Below the pieces are notes generated by a model that was given only the letters and a program-made list of their open reading frames with translations, was not told the origin of the DNA and ran no database searches. Of a DNA stretch of 64,000 nt, positions 8,228 through 16,401 are shown piece after piece. Source of the DNA: Pseudomonas sp. AKS31. Lineage in GTDB: Bacteria; Pseudomonadota; Gammaproteobacteria; Pseudomonadales; Pseudomonadaceae. Position 1 is the stretch's first letter. Every line of letters begins with the position of its first letter. The stretch lies in the NCBI RefSeq assembly GCF_023634765.1, contig NZ_JAMLFX010000002.1, positions 695,863 to 759,862 on the forward strand. Reading direction: 5' to 3'. Both the position numbers and the translations under genes were made by a program.

Positions 8228-8284
8228 TCAGAGGATGAACAGCGCTGACAGCATCCGATTTTGTACGCTTTGATATTTGATCAT
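8228..8284 (-). CDS. 18-residue putative precursor or signal peptide, copy 1
   Basis: The translation is MIKYQSVQNRMLSALFIL followed by TGA, with GGAG 8 bases before the ATG. It is exactly as long as the second copy 103 bases downstream and shares the invariant core SVQNR plus LSALFIL. It is the first coding unit after the predicted minus-strand promoter, about 44 bases from the likely start site. Options are a ribosomally made peptide modified by the operon enzymes, a secreted signal peptide exported by the ABC transporter, or a ribosome-stalling leader. Duplication with conservative replacements favours a peptide product. Confidence 0.75.
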   Translation of the reverse strand: MIKYQSVQNRMLSALFIL

Positions 8285-8312
8285 TTCACTGTCTCCATGT
8301 GATTTAAAGTTT

Positions 8313-8327
8313 GCTGCAAATTGCAGC
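8313..8327. promoter_or_regulatory. palindrome at predicted transcription start of peptide operon
   Basis: The palindrome is gctgcaa-a-ttgcagc, a 7-bp inverted repeat with one central base. It lies just downstream of the predicted minus-strand -10 element, where a repressor operator or a 5' RNA hairpin would act. No regulator gene lies adjacent. Confidence 0.35.
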
Positions 8328-8334
8328 GACGTAA

Positions 8335-8363
8335 GATTTAGCTGTCGTCCGAAGATACGTCAA
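8335..8363 (-). promoter_or_regulatory. sigma70-like promoter for the peptide operon
   Basis: On the minus strand a TTGACG -35 (8358-8363) is separated by 17 bases from TAAATC (8335-8340). The -35 is near consensus and the -10 is weak. It would start transcription about 44 bases before the first mini-gene. Confidence 0.5.
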
Positions 8364-8585
8364 GGAAGTTTGTGAAAGGCACGCGCCAGGGCCAAACGAA
8401 CCTTCTAGTTAGTTCCGGCGGCGTTTTTCAACGTGTATCAATGGTTTAAATGAAAAATAACCCGATCATGTTTTTTTGCGATGCGCGACGATGCACGGAA
8501 AGTTACCCGCCGTCGCGCCTCGCGATTTCGGCACCTTCAGCGTTGAAAGCGCTAGTAGAAACAAATTGCAACAATCCGTGGTGAA

Positions 8586-8614
8586 TTGACGCCCCTACAA
8601 ACCTCAACTAGTTT
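8586..8614 (+). promoter_or_regulatory. sigma70-like promoter for TetM/EF-G-like gene
   Basis: TTGACG (8586-8591), a 17-base spacer and TAGTTT (8609-8614) form a plausible promoter about 110 bases before the GTPase start. The -35 hexamer is the same as in the divergent peptide promoter. Confidence 0.5.
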
Positions 8615-8727
8615 AAACAACCGTCACCGGTGGTAACTGGATGTATCCGCCGTAGGACAGCGCATTCGAATGGAGTTCGACCGGCCGACACCCGCCTCGT
8701 CAGCCGTATGATCAGGAGCGATCAACC

Positions 8728-10701
8728 ATGAAGTCCCTTAATCTGGGAATCCTCGCGCACGTCGATGCCGGCAAGACCAGCCTGACCGAACGGATCCTGT
8801 TCGATGCCGGTGCGCGTTTGCGCCTGGGCAGTGTGGATTCGGGCAACACCTGCACCGACAGCCTGCTGCTGGAACGCGAGCGCGGCATCACGATCAAATC
8901 CGCCGTGGCCTCGTTCGAGCTCAACCACCTGCTGATCAATCTGCTGGACACCCCCGGACACCCGGATTTCATTGCCGAGGTGGAGCGTACCCTCGCCTTG
9001 CTCGACCTCGCCGTCGTCGTGGTTTCGGCCGTCGAGGGGGTTCAGGCGCAAACCCGGGTGCTGGTCAACGCCCTGCAACGAATGGCGATACCTCATGTGT
9101 TCTTCATCAACAAGGTTGATCGTAAAGGCGCCGATTTCCTGCGCACCCTGGAGGCTCTCCAGCTACAGCTCAAGAGTCGCCCGTTGGCCTTGTGCACTGT
9201 GCGAGACGCCGGCACGGCGCAGGCCACGGTCGAACGCATTGATCAGGCGTCAGCCGAGGTCACGTCACAGTGGCTGGACGTGCTGTGCGAACACGATGAG
9301 ACGTTGTTGCACGACTATGTGACGGCGGCGCAAACAATCGACAGTTCGCGCCTTGAGCAAGCGGTGCGCGAGCAACTGGGCAGAGGCTTGGTCAATCCGG
9401 TGTTTGCCGGGTCAGCCATTACCGGTGTTGGCGTCGCACAGATGATCGAGACGCTCACACGGTTGGCCCCGGCCAGATGTCACGATGCCGAGGCGCCTGT
9501 GCTCGCCTCGGTATTCAAGATCGACCGGGGCTGGGGCGGGCACCGGCGTTTTCATGTCTGTGTCCAGGCTGGCACGCTGCACGTCCGCCAATCGATCGAG
9601 ACGCCGCAAGGCACCAGCCGGATCACCGCCATTCAAGTCTCCGAAAGCGGCGGTCTGCAACCGGCAACCCTCGCCCGCGCAGGCCAGATCGCTTGCATCA
9701 CCGGGCTTGAAGGCGTGCGCATCGGCGATCGGATCGGCGCGTGCAGAGAACGCAACACAGCCGCGCACACTTTTACCCCGCCGGCGATCGAAACCCATGT
9801 TTCTGCCGCTTTGCCAGCGCAGACAAAAGCCCTCTGGGAAGCATTGAGCCTGCTGGCCGAACAGGATCCGCTGATCGATTTGCGCCGAAACCCGGCGGGG
9901 CAAATGTTCGTTTCGCTGTACGGCGAGGTGCAAAAGGAAATCATCCAGGCCACGCTGCAAGAGGAGTACGCCATCGAGGCGGTCTTCGAGGAAAGCTCGG
10001 CGATCTGCGTTGAAACCTTGCAAGCGTCTGGTCAGGCCCAGGAATCAATCGATGAGCCCGACAATCCGTTTCTCGCCACCGTCGGTATTCGTGTCAGTCC
10101 CGGGGCGGCAGGATCGGGACTCACGTTCATTCGTCAAGCCCATGCCGGGCTGATGCCGACGAGCTTCTACAAAGCGATCGAAGAATCGGTCTTCGAGAGT
10201 CTCAAGGAAGGCCCGTGCGGCTGGATGGTTCACGATTGCGAGGTGATATTGACCACCGTCGACTATGCATCGCCCTCAAGCACTGCGGCTGATTTTCGAC
10301 ACCTCACACCGCTGGTACTGGCTGCAGCGATCAGCCGCGCCGGCACCGCGGTCTGCGAGCCGCGCAGCCAGTTCAACATCGAAGTGCCGGCGGCCTTGAG
10401 CAGCGCGGTTCATGGTTTGCTGGCCAAGGCCGGGGCCACAATCCATGGCACCACGCTAGATGCAGAGACCGCGCGGATCGAAGGCTCGATCGTCACCACG
10501 CGAATCTACAAGTTGCAGCACCAGATACCCGATGTCACCAGCGGCCTTGGTTTTATGGAAAGCCAACTGGCCACGTATACGCCGGTCGCGGGTACTGCGC
10601 CTCGCCGGGAGCGCACCCTGGCCAACCCTTACAATCGCCAGGATTACCTGCGGCAAGTCAGACTGGGCTTGCGCACCGGACGGCCGGCAAGCAGTGCTTG
10701 A
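8728..10701 (+). CDS. TetM/EF-G-like ribosomal protection GTPase
   Basis: This 657-residue translational GTPase has G1 AHVDAGKTSLTE (about residues 10-21), the switch-I motif RGITIKS, G3 DTPGHPDF and G4 NKVD. Length and layout (G domain without the large G' insertion, domains II-V, short C-terminal tail) match Tet(M)/Tet(O)-type ribosomal protection proteins (about 640 residues) better than EF-G (about 700). A GATCAGGAGCGATCAACC leader gives a good ribosome-binding site. Such proteins dislodge ribosome-bound inhibitors. Divergent from the mini-peptide operon, it could be the self-resistance factor if the product acts on the ribosome, though stand-alone homologues may exist elsewhere. The domain-IV loop that ejects tetracycline cannot be judged without alignment. 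Confidence 0.85.
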   Translation: MKSLNLGILAHVDAGKTSLTERILFDAGARLRLGSVDSGNTCTDSLLLERERGITIKSAVASFELNHLLINLLDTPGHPDFIAEVERTLALLDLAVVVVSAVEGVQAQTRVLVNALQRMAIPHVFFINKVDRKGADFLRTLEALQLQLKSRPLALCTVRDAGTAQATVERIDQASAEVTSQWLDVLCEHDETLLHDYVTAAQTIDSSRLEQAVREQLGRGLVNPVFAGSAITGVGVAQMIETLTRLAPARCHDAEAPVLASVFKIDRGWGGHRRFHVCVQAGTLHVRQSIETPQGTSRITAIQVSESGGLQPATLARAGQIACITGLEGVRIGDRIGACRERNTAAHTFTPPAIETHVSAALPAQTKALWEALSLLAEQDPLIDLRRNPAGQMFVSLYGEVQKEIIQATLQEEYAIEAVFEESSAICVETLQASGQAQESIDEPDNPFLATVGIRVSPGAAGSGLTFIRQAHAGLMPTSFYKAIEESVFESLKEGPCGWMVHDCEVILTTVDYASPSSTAADFRHLTPLVLAAAISRAGTAVCEPRSQFNIEVPAALSSAVHGLLAKAGATIHGTTLDAETARIEGSIVTTRIYKLQHQIPDVTSGLGFMESQLATYTPVAGTAPRRERTLANPYNRQDYLRQVRLGLRTGRPASSA

Positions 10702-10704
10702 TGG

Positions 10705-11673
10705 CTATTGAACCGGCGGCTGGCTGATCTGGTTTAGATGACTGACATCGGCGGCCGGCAGGTGCAGTTGTGGCGCCGCCATGATCTCGCGCAATTGCTC
10801 GACAGTACTGGCCCCCACCACGGGTGCCACCACCGCAGGTTGCGCCAGCAACCAGGCGAGTGCGACTTGCGTACAGGAACTGTCGCAGTCCCGGGCAATC
10901 CGGCGCAGTGATTCAAGGATCTGCCAGTTGCGCTCGTTGAAGTAGTCTCTCTGTACACCCGGCGCGCGCGGAGAACCCGGCAATCCTGCCTGCGGGTGGT
11001 ACAGGCCAGACAAAAAGCCCTTGGCGAGCGGGTTGTACGGCAAGAGTCCGACGCCCTCTTCCACGCACAATGGCTGCAGTTCGGTTTCGACACGACGCCG
11101 TTCGAGCAGGTTGTAGCGTTCTTGAACACTGACGTAGCCGACCAGTGCGTTGCGCTCGCTGATCGCCAGTGATTTCATCAGGCGCCAGGCCTTGAAGTTG
11201 GAGCAACCGACGTAACGCACCATCCCCCGCTGCACCAGATGTTCGAAGGCGCGCAAGGTTTCTTCGACCGGAACATCATCGTAGTCATCATGGGCCTGAT
11301 ACAAATCGATGCAGTCGACTTGCAAACGCTCCAGTGAACCCTCCACAGCCTTGACGATGTGCCGCCAGGAAAGCCCCTCGTCATTGGGCCCGGGCCCCAT
11401 GCGCCCGGACACCTTCGTTGCCAGCAATACCTGGTTGCGTCTGGCCGTGGTTTTCAACCAGCGCCCGACGAACTCCTCCGAATCCTTGCCACCGACACCG
11501 TCACCCAGAACCGGGTAGACATCCGCCGTGTCGATCAGGTTACCGCCCGCTTCGACATAGGTATCGAACAAGCGGCGTGAGGTAGGCTCGTCGACCCACC
11601 AGTTGCATTGCGCGGTTCCCATCGCAATCGCGGAAACCTTGAGTCCCGATCGTCCCAGTCGTCTGTAGTTCAT
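10705..11673 (-). CDS. aldo/keto reductase
   Basis: The protein has 322 residues. The N terminus MNYRRLGRSGLKVSAIAMGT, the catalytic Tyr region NLIDTADVYP, the Lys in LLATKVSG, and IDLYQAHDDYD are standard for NADPH-dependent aldo/keto reductases of the YajO/Gfo-like group. The C-terminal cofactor-binding part VAPVVGASTVEQL is also present. It converges on the TetM/EF-G-like gene with only three bases between stop codons. A possible -10 TATACT lies at 11722-11727 on the minus strand. It may be an accessory oxidoreductase of the neighbouring peptide locus or an unrelated gene; the sequence does not decide. Confidence 0.88.
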   Translation of the reverse strand: MNYRRLGRSGLKVSAIAMGTAQCNWWVDEPTSRRLFDTYVEAGGNLIDTADVYPVLGDGVGGKDSEEFVGRWLKTTARRNQVLLATKVSGRMGPGPNDEGLSWRHIVKAVEGSLERLQVDCIDLYQAHDDYDDVPVEETLRAFEHLVQRGMVRYVGCSNFKAWRLMKSLAISERNALVGYVSVQERYNLLERRRVETELQPLCVEEGVGLLPYNPLAKGFLSGLYHPQAGLPGSPRAPGVQRDYFNERNWQILESLRRIARDCDSSCTQVALAWLLAQPAVVAPVVGASTVEQLREIMAAPQLHLPAADVSHLNQISQPPVQ

Positions 11674-11721
11674 GATCGATATCGCCGTCCCTGTTACGAA
11701 GCTTCCATGATGTCGCGGGGC

Positions 11722-11727
11722 AGTATA
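11722..11727 (-). promoter_or_regulatory. candidate -10 box (TATACT) upstream of aldo/keto reductase
   Basis: Five of six bases match the sigma70 -10 consensus, about 50 bases before the start codon. No convincing -35 is seen at 16-18 bases, so it could need an activator. Confidence 0.3.
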
Positions 11728-11775
11728 GTGGAGTCTCGGCGCCTGCCCCGTTCAAGGCTGACTGCTTTGCAGGTG

Positions 11776-13131
11776 TCACAAATACCACCGATACTCCCGC
11801 GCCCCAATCTCCTGCATAAACGCCAAATGATCCTGGCGTTTATTCTCGCAATACACATCAACAAACTCCGCGCCCAGACCCTCACGCAACTGCGGCTGAT
11901 GCTGCATCGCACGCACGGCCTCGAACATCTCCTTGGGAAAATCAATCCCGCTGCTGCGGTCTTCGTTCAGCGGTGCGATCGGTTCTTTGCCCGACGCCAG
12001 CCCATGCTCCAGCCCCACTAGAATCGCCGCCAGCACCAGATACGGATTGGCATCCGCGCCCGCCAGGCGATATTCAACCCGCAGGTTCTTCGCGTCCGAC
12101 TCGGGGATGCGCAGGCACGCATCGCGATCCTCAAAGCCCCAACTGGCTTTGCTCGCAGTGTTCACCGTGCCGCCCAAGCGGCGCATCGAGTTCTGGTTTG
12201 GCGCGAAGATCGGCATGCTGTGCGGCAGCAATTCCAGGCACCCGGCGACCGCATGGCGTAGCGGCTGCTGCTCATTGGCCGCCAACAGATTATTACCGGC
12301 TGCGTCGTACAAACTGACATGCACATGCATGCCGCTGCCCGGATGCTGCAAGTACGGCTTGGCCATGAAACTCGCGCGATAACCGTGTTTAAGCGCGACG
12401 CCGCGCGTGCTGCGGCAGAACAACGCCGCCCAATCCGCCGCACGCAAACCGTCGTCGAGATGGCCGAAGTTGATTTCAAACTGTCCGGGCCCAAGTTCCG
12501 CGGTAATCACCGTGGCGTCGATGCCCTGCGCCCGCGTCGCTTCGACCATTTCATCCAGCACCGGCGCGAAACGTGAGAGACGTTCGATGTGCAGGTTCGG
12601 TTGATCATCGACATCGTCGGTCAGGTCGTCGCGGGGGAATTGCGGCAGACCGTCGCGCAGCTTTTTATCGAACAGGTAGAACTCCAGCTCGAACGCCACC
12701 ACCGGGTGAATGCCTTTGCGCGCCAAACGCCTGAGCACCTGTGCGAGCACTTCACGCGGTTCGAATTCGATCGGTTTTTCGGTGCCGTCCGACGTGATCA
12801 ACATCTGCCCCAGCGGCTGCGCCTCCCAGGTCACCGGCTTCAAGGTGCCCGGCACGAGGCGGCGCACGGCATCCGGGTCGCCGTCGTTGAAGCAGTAATC
12901 GCCAATCTCAAATAAACCACCCTGCACACCCAGCAATACGCAGTTCTGCGGCAGTTTCAGCACGCTGCCGGCGGCGACTTTTTCGAGCATGTCTACCGGA
13001 TAACGCTTGCCGTAAAAGTGCCCGGGAATGTCCAGGGAAATCAGGTCGACATAACGCACCTCGGGGTAACGTTGGCGAAACGCACGCACTTCGGCGAGCA
13101 GGTCAGCGCAGACAGCGTCCATCGTGTTCAT
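11776..13131 (-). CDS. gamma-glutamylpolyamine synthetase-like glutamine synthetase
   Basis: The protein has 451 residues. It shows glutamine-synthetase catalytic motifs: VVAFELEFYLFD (metal-ligand Glu), GPGQFEINFGHLDD, HPGSGMHVHVSLYD and RVEYRLAGADANPYL. Divergence from GlnA and association with an FAD oxidase and an XRE-cupin regulator indicate the PuuA/PauA/SpuI group, which ligates glutamate to putrescine or another amine using ATP. A second ATG nine bases downstream (13122) is better spaced from AAAGGA and may be the true start. It is the last gene of a three-gene minus-strand set. Confidence 0.88.
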   Translation of the reverse strand: MNTMDAVCADLLAEVRAFRQRYPEVRYVDLISLDIPGHFYGKRYPVDMLEKVAAGSVLKLPQNCVLLGVQGGLFEIGDYCFNDGDPDAVRRLVPGTLKPVTWEAQPLGQMLITSDGTEKPIEFEPREVLAQVLRRLARKGIHPVVAFELEFYLFDKKLRDGLPQFPRDDLTDDVDDQPNLHIERLSRFAPVLDEMVEATRAQGIDATVITAELGPGQFEINFGHLDDGLRAADWAALFCRSTRGVALKHGYRASFMAKPYLQHPGSGMHVHVSLYDAAGNNLLAANEQQPLRHAVAGCLELLPHSMPIFAPNQNSMRRLGGTVNTASKASWGFEDRDACLRIPESDAKNLRVEYRLAGADANPYLVLAAILVGLEHGLASGKEPIAPLNEDRSSGIDFPKEMFEAVRAMQHQPQLREGLGAEFVDVYCENKRQDHLAFMQEIGAREYRWYL

Positions 13132-13143
13132 CCTTTGTTGTGA

Positions 13144-13701
13144 TCAGGTGTAGACCCAGAGCACGCGAGTCAACTGCTCGGTGAGGTTGCCATAGCGGCA
13201 GCGGGTATGACTGTCGAACTGAAAGCTGTCGCCGGCTTTCAACGTGGTCGGTTCTTCGTTGTCGCCCAGCCACAGCGTCAGTTCGCCTTCGAGGACGTAG
13301 CCGCCCTGCTCCGAGCTGTCAGTCAGATGGCGATCACCGCTGCTCGCACCGGCTTCCAGATGGCTTTCGAGCATGGAGAACGAGGCGCGCATCTGCGGCG
13401 ACACCAGAATGTCGGTGATGCCGTTGGCGTAATACAGCGTGCGGCGCTCGTCCGGGCGCGTCACCCATGGCAATTCCTTGGGTTTGGGCAGGCTGTAGAA
13501 ATAGGTGGTCGGCACGCCGAAGGTTTCGCTGATCGCGGTCAAGTCCGCGACAGTGGGCCGCGACAAGCCGCGCTCGACCTGCGACAGAAACCCGACCGAA
13601 CGGCCGATCTTGTCGGCCAGCTCCTTCAGGGTCCATTTCTTGTGCTTGCGCAGGTCATGGATGAGGATCGCCAGCGCGGCGATTTCTTCTTGCTTGTTCA
13701 T
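13144..13701 (-). CDS. XRE-family regulator with cupin domain (PuuR-like)
   Basis: The protein has 185 residues from MNKQEEIAALA. Upstream in-frame codons up to 13812 overlap the oxidase gene and lack homology character. The N-terminal helix-turn-helix (TLKELADKIGRSVGFLSQVERGLSRP, about residues 25-50) is followed by a C-terminal cupin (GGYVLEGELTLWLGDN, LKAGDSFQFDS). This is the architecture of PuuR and related repressors of putrescine and amino-acid catabolism, where the cupin senses the substrate. It sits between the FAD oxidase and the synthetase genes and probably autoregulates via the inverted repeat at 15025-15054. Confidence 0.88.
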   Translation of the reverse strand: MNKQEEIAALAILIHDLRKHKKWTLKELADKIGRSVGFLSQVERGLSRPTVADLTAISETFGVPTTYFYSLPKPKELPWVTRPDERRTLYYANGITDILVSPQMRASFSMLESHLEAGASSGDRHLTDSSEQGGYVLEGELTLWLGDNEEPTTLKAGDSFQFDSHTRCRYGNLTEQLTRVLWVYT

Positions 13702-13726
13702 GGCTGCAATTCCGAAAGATGTTTCA

Positions 13727-15016
13727 TCAAATACTGTCGCGCAGTCGATACCAGGCCTTGCCGATCGCCTCCAGCGGCGCCGCGAAGTGCTTGCCGCCGG
13801 GGAAGCGGCCATTGCTCAGGCCCTGGTACAACGCCAATTCATCGCCATCGCCGAGAATCGCATCGGACACCGCGCGCGCGGCGGCCAGCGTCGGCAGGAC
13901 GCCGTGGCCCGAGTAGCCTTGCAGCCAATAACGGTTTCCCTCGCCGCCCACGTCCGGCGTGCGATTGATTGTCAGGTCGATATGCCCGCCCCAGGCAAAC
14001 TCGATGCCGACACCTTTGAGCTGCGGGAACACCCGTTCCAGAAACGGCCGCGTCGCCGCCGCAATGTCCTTGGGCATACCGCCTAGATAGGTGCAGCCGC
14101 CGCCGAACAACAGGCGGTTATCCGGCGTGCGACGAAAGTAATCGAGGACGAATTGGTTGTCGGTCACGCACACATTGCGCGGCAACAGCGCATTGGCCTG
14201 TTCAGGCGCAAGCGGTGCAGTGGCGACCTGATAAGTGCCCACCGGCAGAATGCAGCTGGACAGTTGCGGGTCGAGTTCATCGAGATAAGCGTTGCACGCC
14301 AGCACCAGCACATCGGCGCGAACCATACCGCGCGCGGTGTTGACCCGAAAACCGCCGCCCTGCGCCTGATAACTCAGCGCCTTGCTTTGTTCATGGATTC
14401 GCCCGCCGGCCCGCTCGATGGCGGCCGCCAGGCCTAACGCCAGTTTCAGCGGATTGAGGTGTGCGCCTTCAGGGTCGTAAAGCCCGGCCTGATAGCGATC
14501 AGTGGCCACCCACTCGGGCAGTTGTTCACGAGCAATCAACTGCAACCCATCGTGGCCCCACTTGTGGCTCGCCTCGTGTTGCCATTCGCTGAGCAGGCTG
14601 ACCCGGCGCGGCATCACCGAGGTCCACAAATGCCCCGGCCGATAGTCGCAATCGAAACCATGGCGCCCCGGCAATTCGCGCAGCTCGTCGGCAGCCCAAC
14701 GCATGCCGTCCCAAAGCCGCCTGGCCCGTTCATGGCCCAGCGCAGCTTCCAGCGGTGGCATATCGCACGACCAGCCAAGAATCGCCTGCCCGCCATTACG
14801 CCCCGAGGCCGCCCAGGCCACGCGACTGGCTTCCAGCACGATCACGCGTTTGCCTGCCAAGGCCAGACGCAACGCCGTGTGCAGGCCGCTGAATCCAGCG
14901 CCGATGATCACCACGTCGGCATCATGCTCACCTTCTAGAACAGCGCGCTGGCTCAGAAGATCGGCGCAACTGTGGGCGTAATAGCTGTCGACGTGCTGGC
15001 TGGATTGCTGAAACAT
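13727..15016 (-). CDS. FAD-dependent oxidoreductase (PuuB/OrdL-like)
   Basis: The protein has about 429 residues from MFQQSSQHVDSYY. AGG precedes this ATG at the right distance, while the alternative ATG 12 bases upstream lacks a site and lies inside the inverted repeat. The dinucleotide-binding fold is DVVIIGAGFSGLHTALRLA (about residues 35-53), and GYSGHGVLPTLAAARAVSD near the C terminus is typical of DAO-family amine oxidases. PuuB oxidises gamma-glutamylputrescine. The neighbouring synthetase supports that role, although other gamma-glutamylated amines are possible. It is the first gene of the three-gene set. Confidence 0.88.
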   Translation of the reverse strand: MFQQSSQHVDSYYAHSCADLLSQRAVLEGEHDADVVIIGAGFSGLHTALRLALAGKRVIVLEASRVAWAASGRNGGQAILGWSCDMPPLEAALGHERARRLWDGMRWAADELRELPGRHGFDCDYRPGHLWTSVMPRRVSLLSEWQHEASHKWGHDGLQLIAREQLPEWVATDRYQAGLYDPEGAHLNPLKLALGLAAAIERAGGRIHEQSKALSYQAQGGGFRVNTARGMVRADVLVLACNAYLDELDPQLSSCILPVGTYQVATAPLAPEQANALLPRNVCVTDNQFVLDYFRRTPDNRLLFGGGCTYLGGMPKDIAAATRPFLERVFPQLKGVGIEFAWGGHIDLTINRTPDVGGEGNRYWLQGYSGHGVLPTLAAARAVSDAILGDGDELALYQGLSNGRFPGGKHFAAPLEAIGKAWYRLRDSI

Positions 15017-15024
15017 TCGCGGCC

Positions 15025-15054
15025 TCATGAAATTTGTTTCTTATAATTTCATGA
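15025..15054. promoter_or_regulatory. 9-bp inverted repeat, candidate operator for XRE-cupin regulator
   Basis: The arms tcatgaaat (15025-15033) and atttcatga (15046-15054) are perfect complements separated by 12 AT-rich bases that include TTATAA, a -10-like element. It lies directly before the oxidase start, as expected for the local regulator's operator. Confidence 0.6.
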
Positions 15055-15072
15055 AAATCTACAGAATAAATT

Positions 15073-16401
15073 TCACACAGGCAACTCGACTTTCGCGATC
15101 AGCCCTGCGCTCTTGCGATTGCTCAGCGTCAATTCACCGCCCTGCTCACGGACGATCGCTCGCGCGGCGGAAAGACCCAGGCCCACGCCGCCGGTATCGC
15201 GATTGCGCGAAGCTTCCAGACGAAAGAACGGATCGAACACCTGCTCCAACGCCGACTCGGGAATACCGGGGCCTTCGTCGCTGACCTCGATGCAGATCGC
15301 ATGCTCATCACGTCTCAATGCAATGCCCGGACACTGCGCATATTTCAGCGCATTCTCCAGCAGATTGACGACCACCCGCTTGATACCCAGCGGTCGTCCT
15401 TCGTACACCAGATGCGCTGGACCTTCGAAGTCGACATTGATGTGCTGATCGCGGTAATCGTCGACGATGGTCTGCAGCAACTCTGACAGATCGAACGCTG
15501 TGGTCTGCTCGCGGTGCGTGTCTTCGCGGAAGAACGCCAGCGCGGCGTTGATCATCGATTGCATCTCTTCAACGTCGCGAATCAGTTTGCCCTGGTGATC
15601 GAGGTCTTCCATGAACTCGCTGCGCAAGCGCATGCGCGTCAGCGGTGCGCGCAGATCGTGGGAGATCGACGCGAGTATGTGCGTGCGCTCGGCGATGAAG
15701 TGCTGGATCTGCGCCTGCATGGTGTTGAAGGCGATAATCGCCTGACGGATTTCGTCAGGGCCTTCGAGCTTGATCGGCGGTGCGCGCAGGTCGGTGCCGA
15801 ATCGTCTGGCAGCGCGGGCGAAGCGCTGCAAGGGGTTGGCCAATTGGCGGGTGGCAACCCAGGCGACCAGCAACGTGGCAATCAATCCCAAAGCGATAAC
15901 GATCGCGATACGCGCGCCAAACTCCAGGCCCCAACTGCGCTCCGGCGGGACAAATGACAACCAGCTGCCGTCGACCAATTGCACGACGGCGGCGTAATGC
16001 GCCTGAGGACTGCCGTTCGGCCAGTCGCCTGGGCTGAACACCTCGATTTTTCGATCTTTGCCCAGCAGTTGCTGCAGCACCGGCACCCGGCTCGCTGGCA
16101 GGCGAAGCCCGTCACTGGGCAGGTCGAAGTCGGCGCGTTGTGCTTGCCACGACACCTGCAGCATGGCGCTGCTCGCTGCCGTGGCCAGTTGCGGGCGCAG
16201 GCTGGCCGGGGCGGCTTCGATCACCCGCGAGGTCGCGGCGATCTGCTCCAGCAGGCCGGTGCGCTCAATCGGTGGCCGCGCCCAGATCCCGGCGACTTGC
16301 ACGAACAGTGCATTCAACGCCAGCGAGGCGACCATCGCGGCAATGATGGTCAGGGCGATGCGTCGGCGCAGGGTGTCGCCACGCCATAGTCGGCGGATCA
16401 C
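15073..16401 (-). CDS. sensor histidine kinase
   Basis: The protein has 442 residues. One transmembrane helix near residues 15-38 and a second near 162-185 flank a periplasmic sensor region. HAMP, then the dimerisation/phosphoacceptor motif ASISHDLRAPLTRMRL, N-box VVNLLENALKYA, and G boxes DEGPGIPES and GGVGLGLSAARAIV follow. It overlaps its response regulator by four bases (ATGA), which it should phosphorylate. The signal is unknown. Position next to the polyamine genes is suggestive but not evidence of a link. Confidence 0.92.
   Translation of the reverse strand: MIRRLWRGDTLRRRIALTIIAAMVASLALNALFVQVAGIWARPPIERTGLLEQIAATSRVIEAAPASLRPQLATAASSAMLQVSWQAQRADFDLPSDGLRLPASRVPVLQQLLGKDRKIEVFSPGDWPNGSPQAHYAAVVQLVDGSWLSFVPPERSWGLEFGARIAIVIALGLIATLLVAWVATRQLANPLQRFARAARRFGTDLRAPPIKLEGPDEIRQAIIAFNTMQAQIQHFIAERTHILASISHDLRAPLTRMRLRSEFMEDLDHQGKLIRDVEEMQSMINAALAFFREDTHREQTTAFDLSELLQTIVDDYRDQHINVDFEGPAHLVYEGRPLGIKRVVVNLLENALKYAQCPGIALRRDEHAICIEVSDEGPGIPESALEQVFDPFFRLEASRNRDTGGVGLGLSAARAIVREQGGELTLSNRKSAGLIAKVELPV

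Larger units (their letters stand above)
8285..8727. other. divergent intergenic region, AT-richer than surroundings
   Basis: This 443-base gap separates the mini-genes (minus) from the TetM/EF-G-like gene (plus). It holds two divergent promoter candidates and a small palindrome, listed separately. Stretches such as 8440-8480 are clearly AT-richer than flanking genes. No further ORF with a ribosome-binding site was found. Confidence 0.6.

Noticed and set aside
8228..8284. Ribosome-stalling leader regulating the TetM/EF-G-like gene
   Set aside because: The mini-genes are on the opposite strand and point away from that gene, so they cannot be its leader; a leader role for the TPR gene is not excluded.
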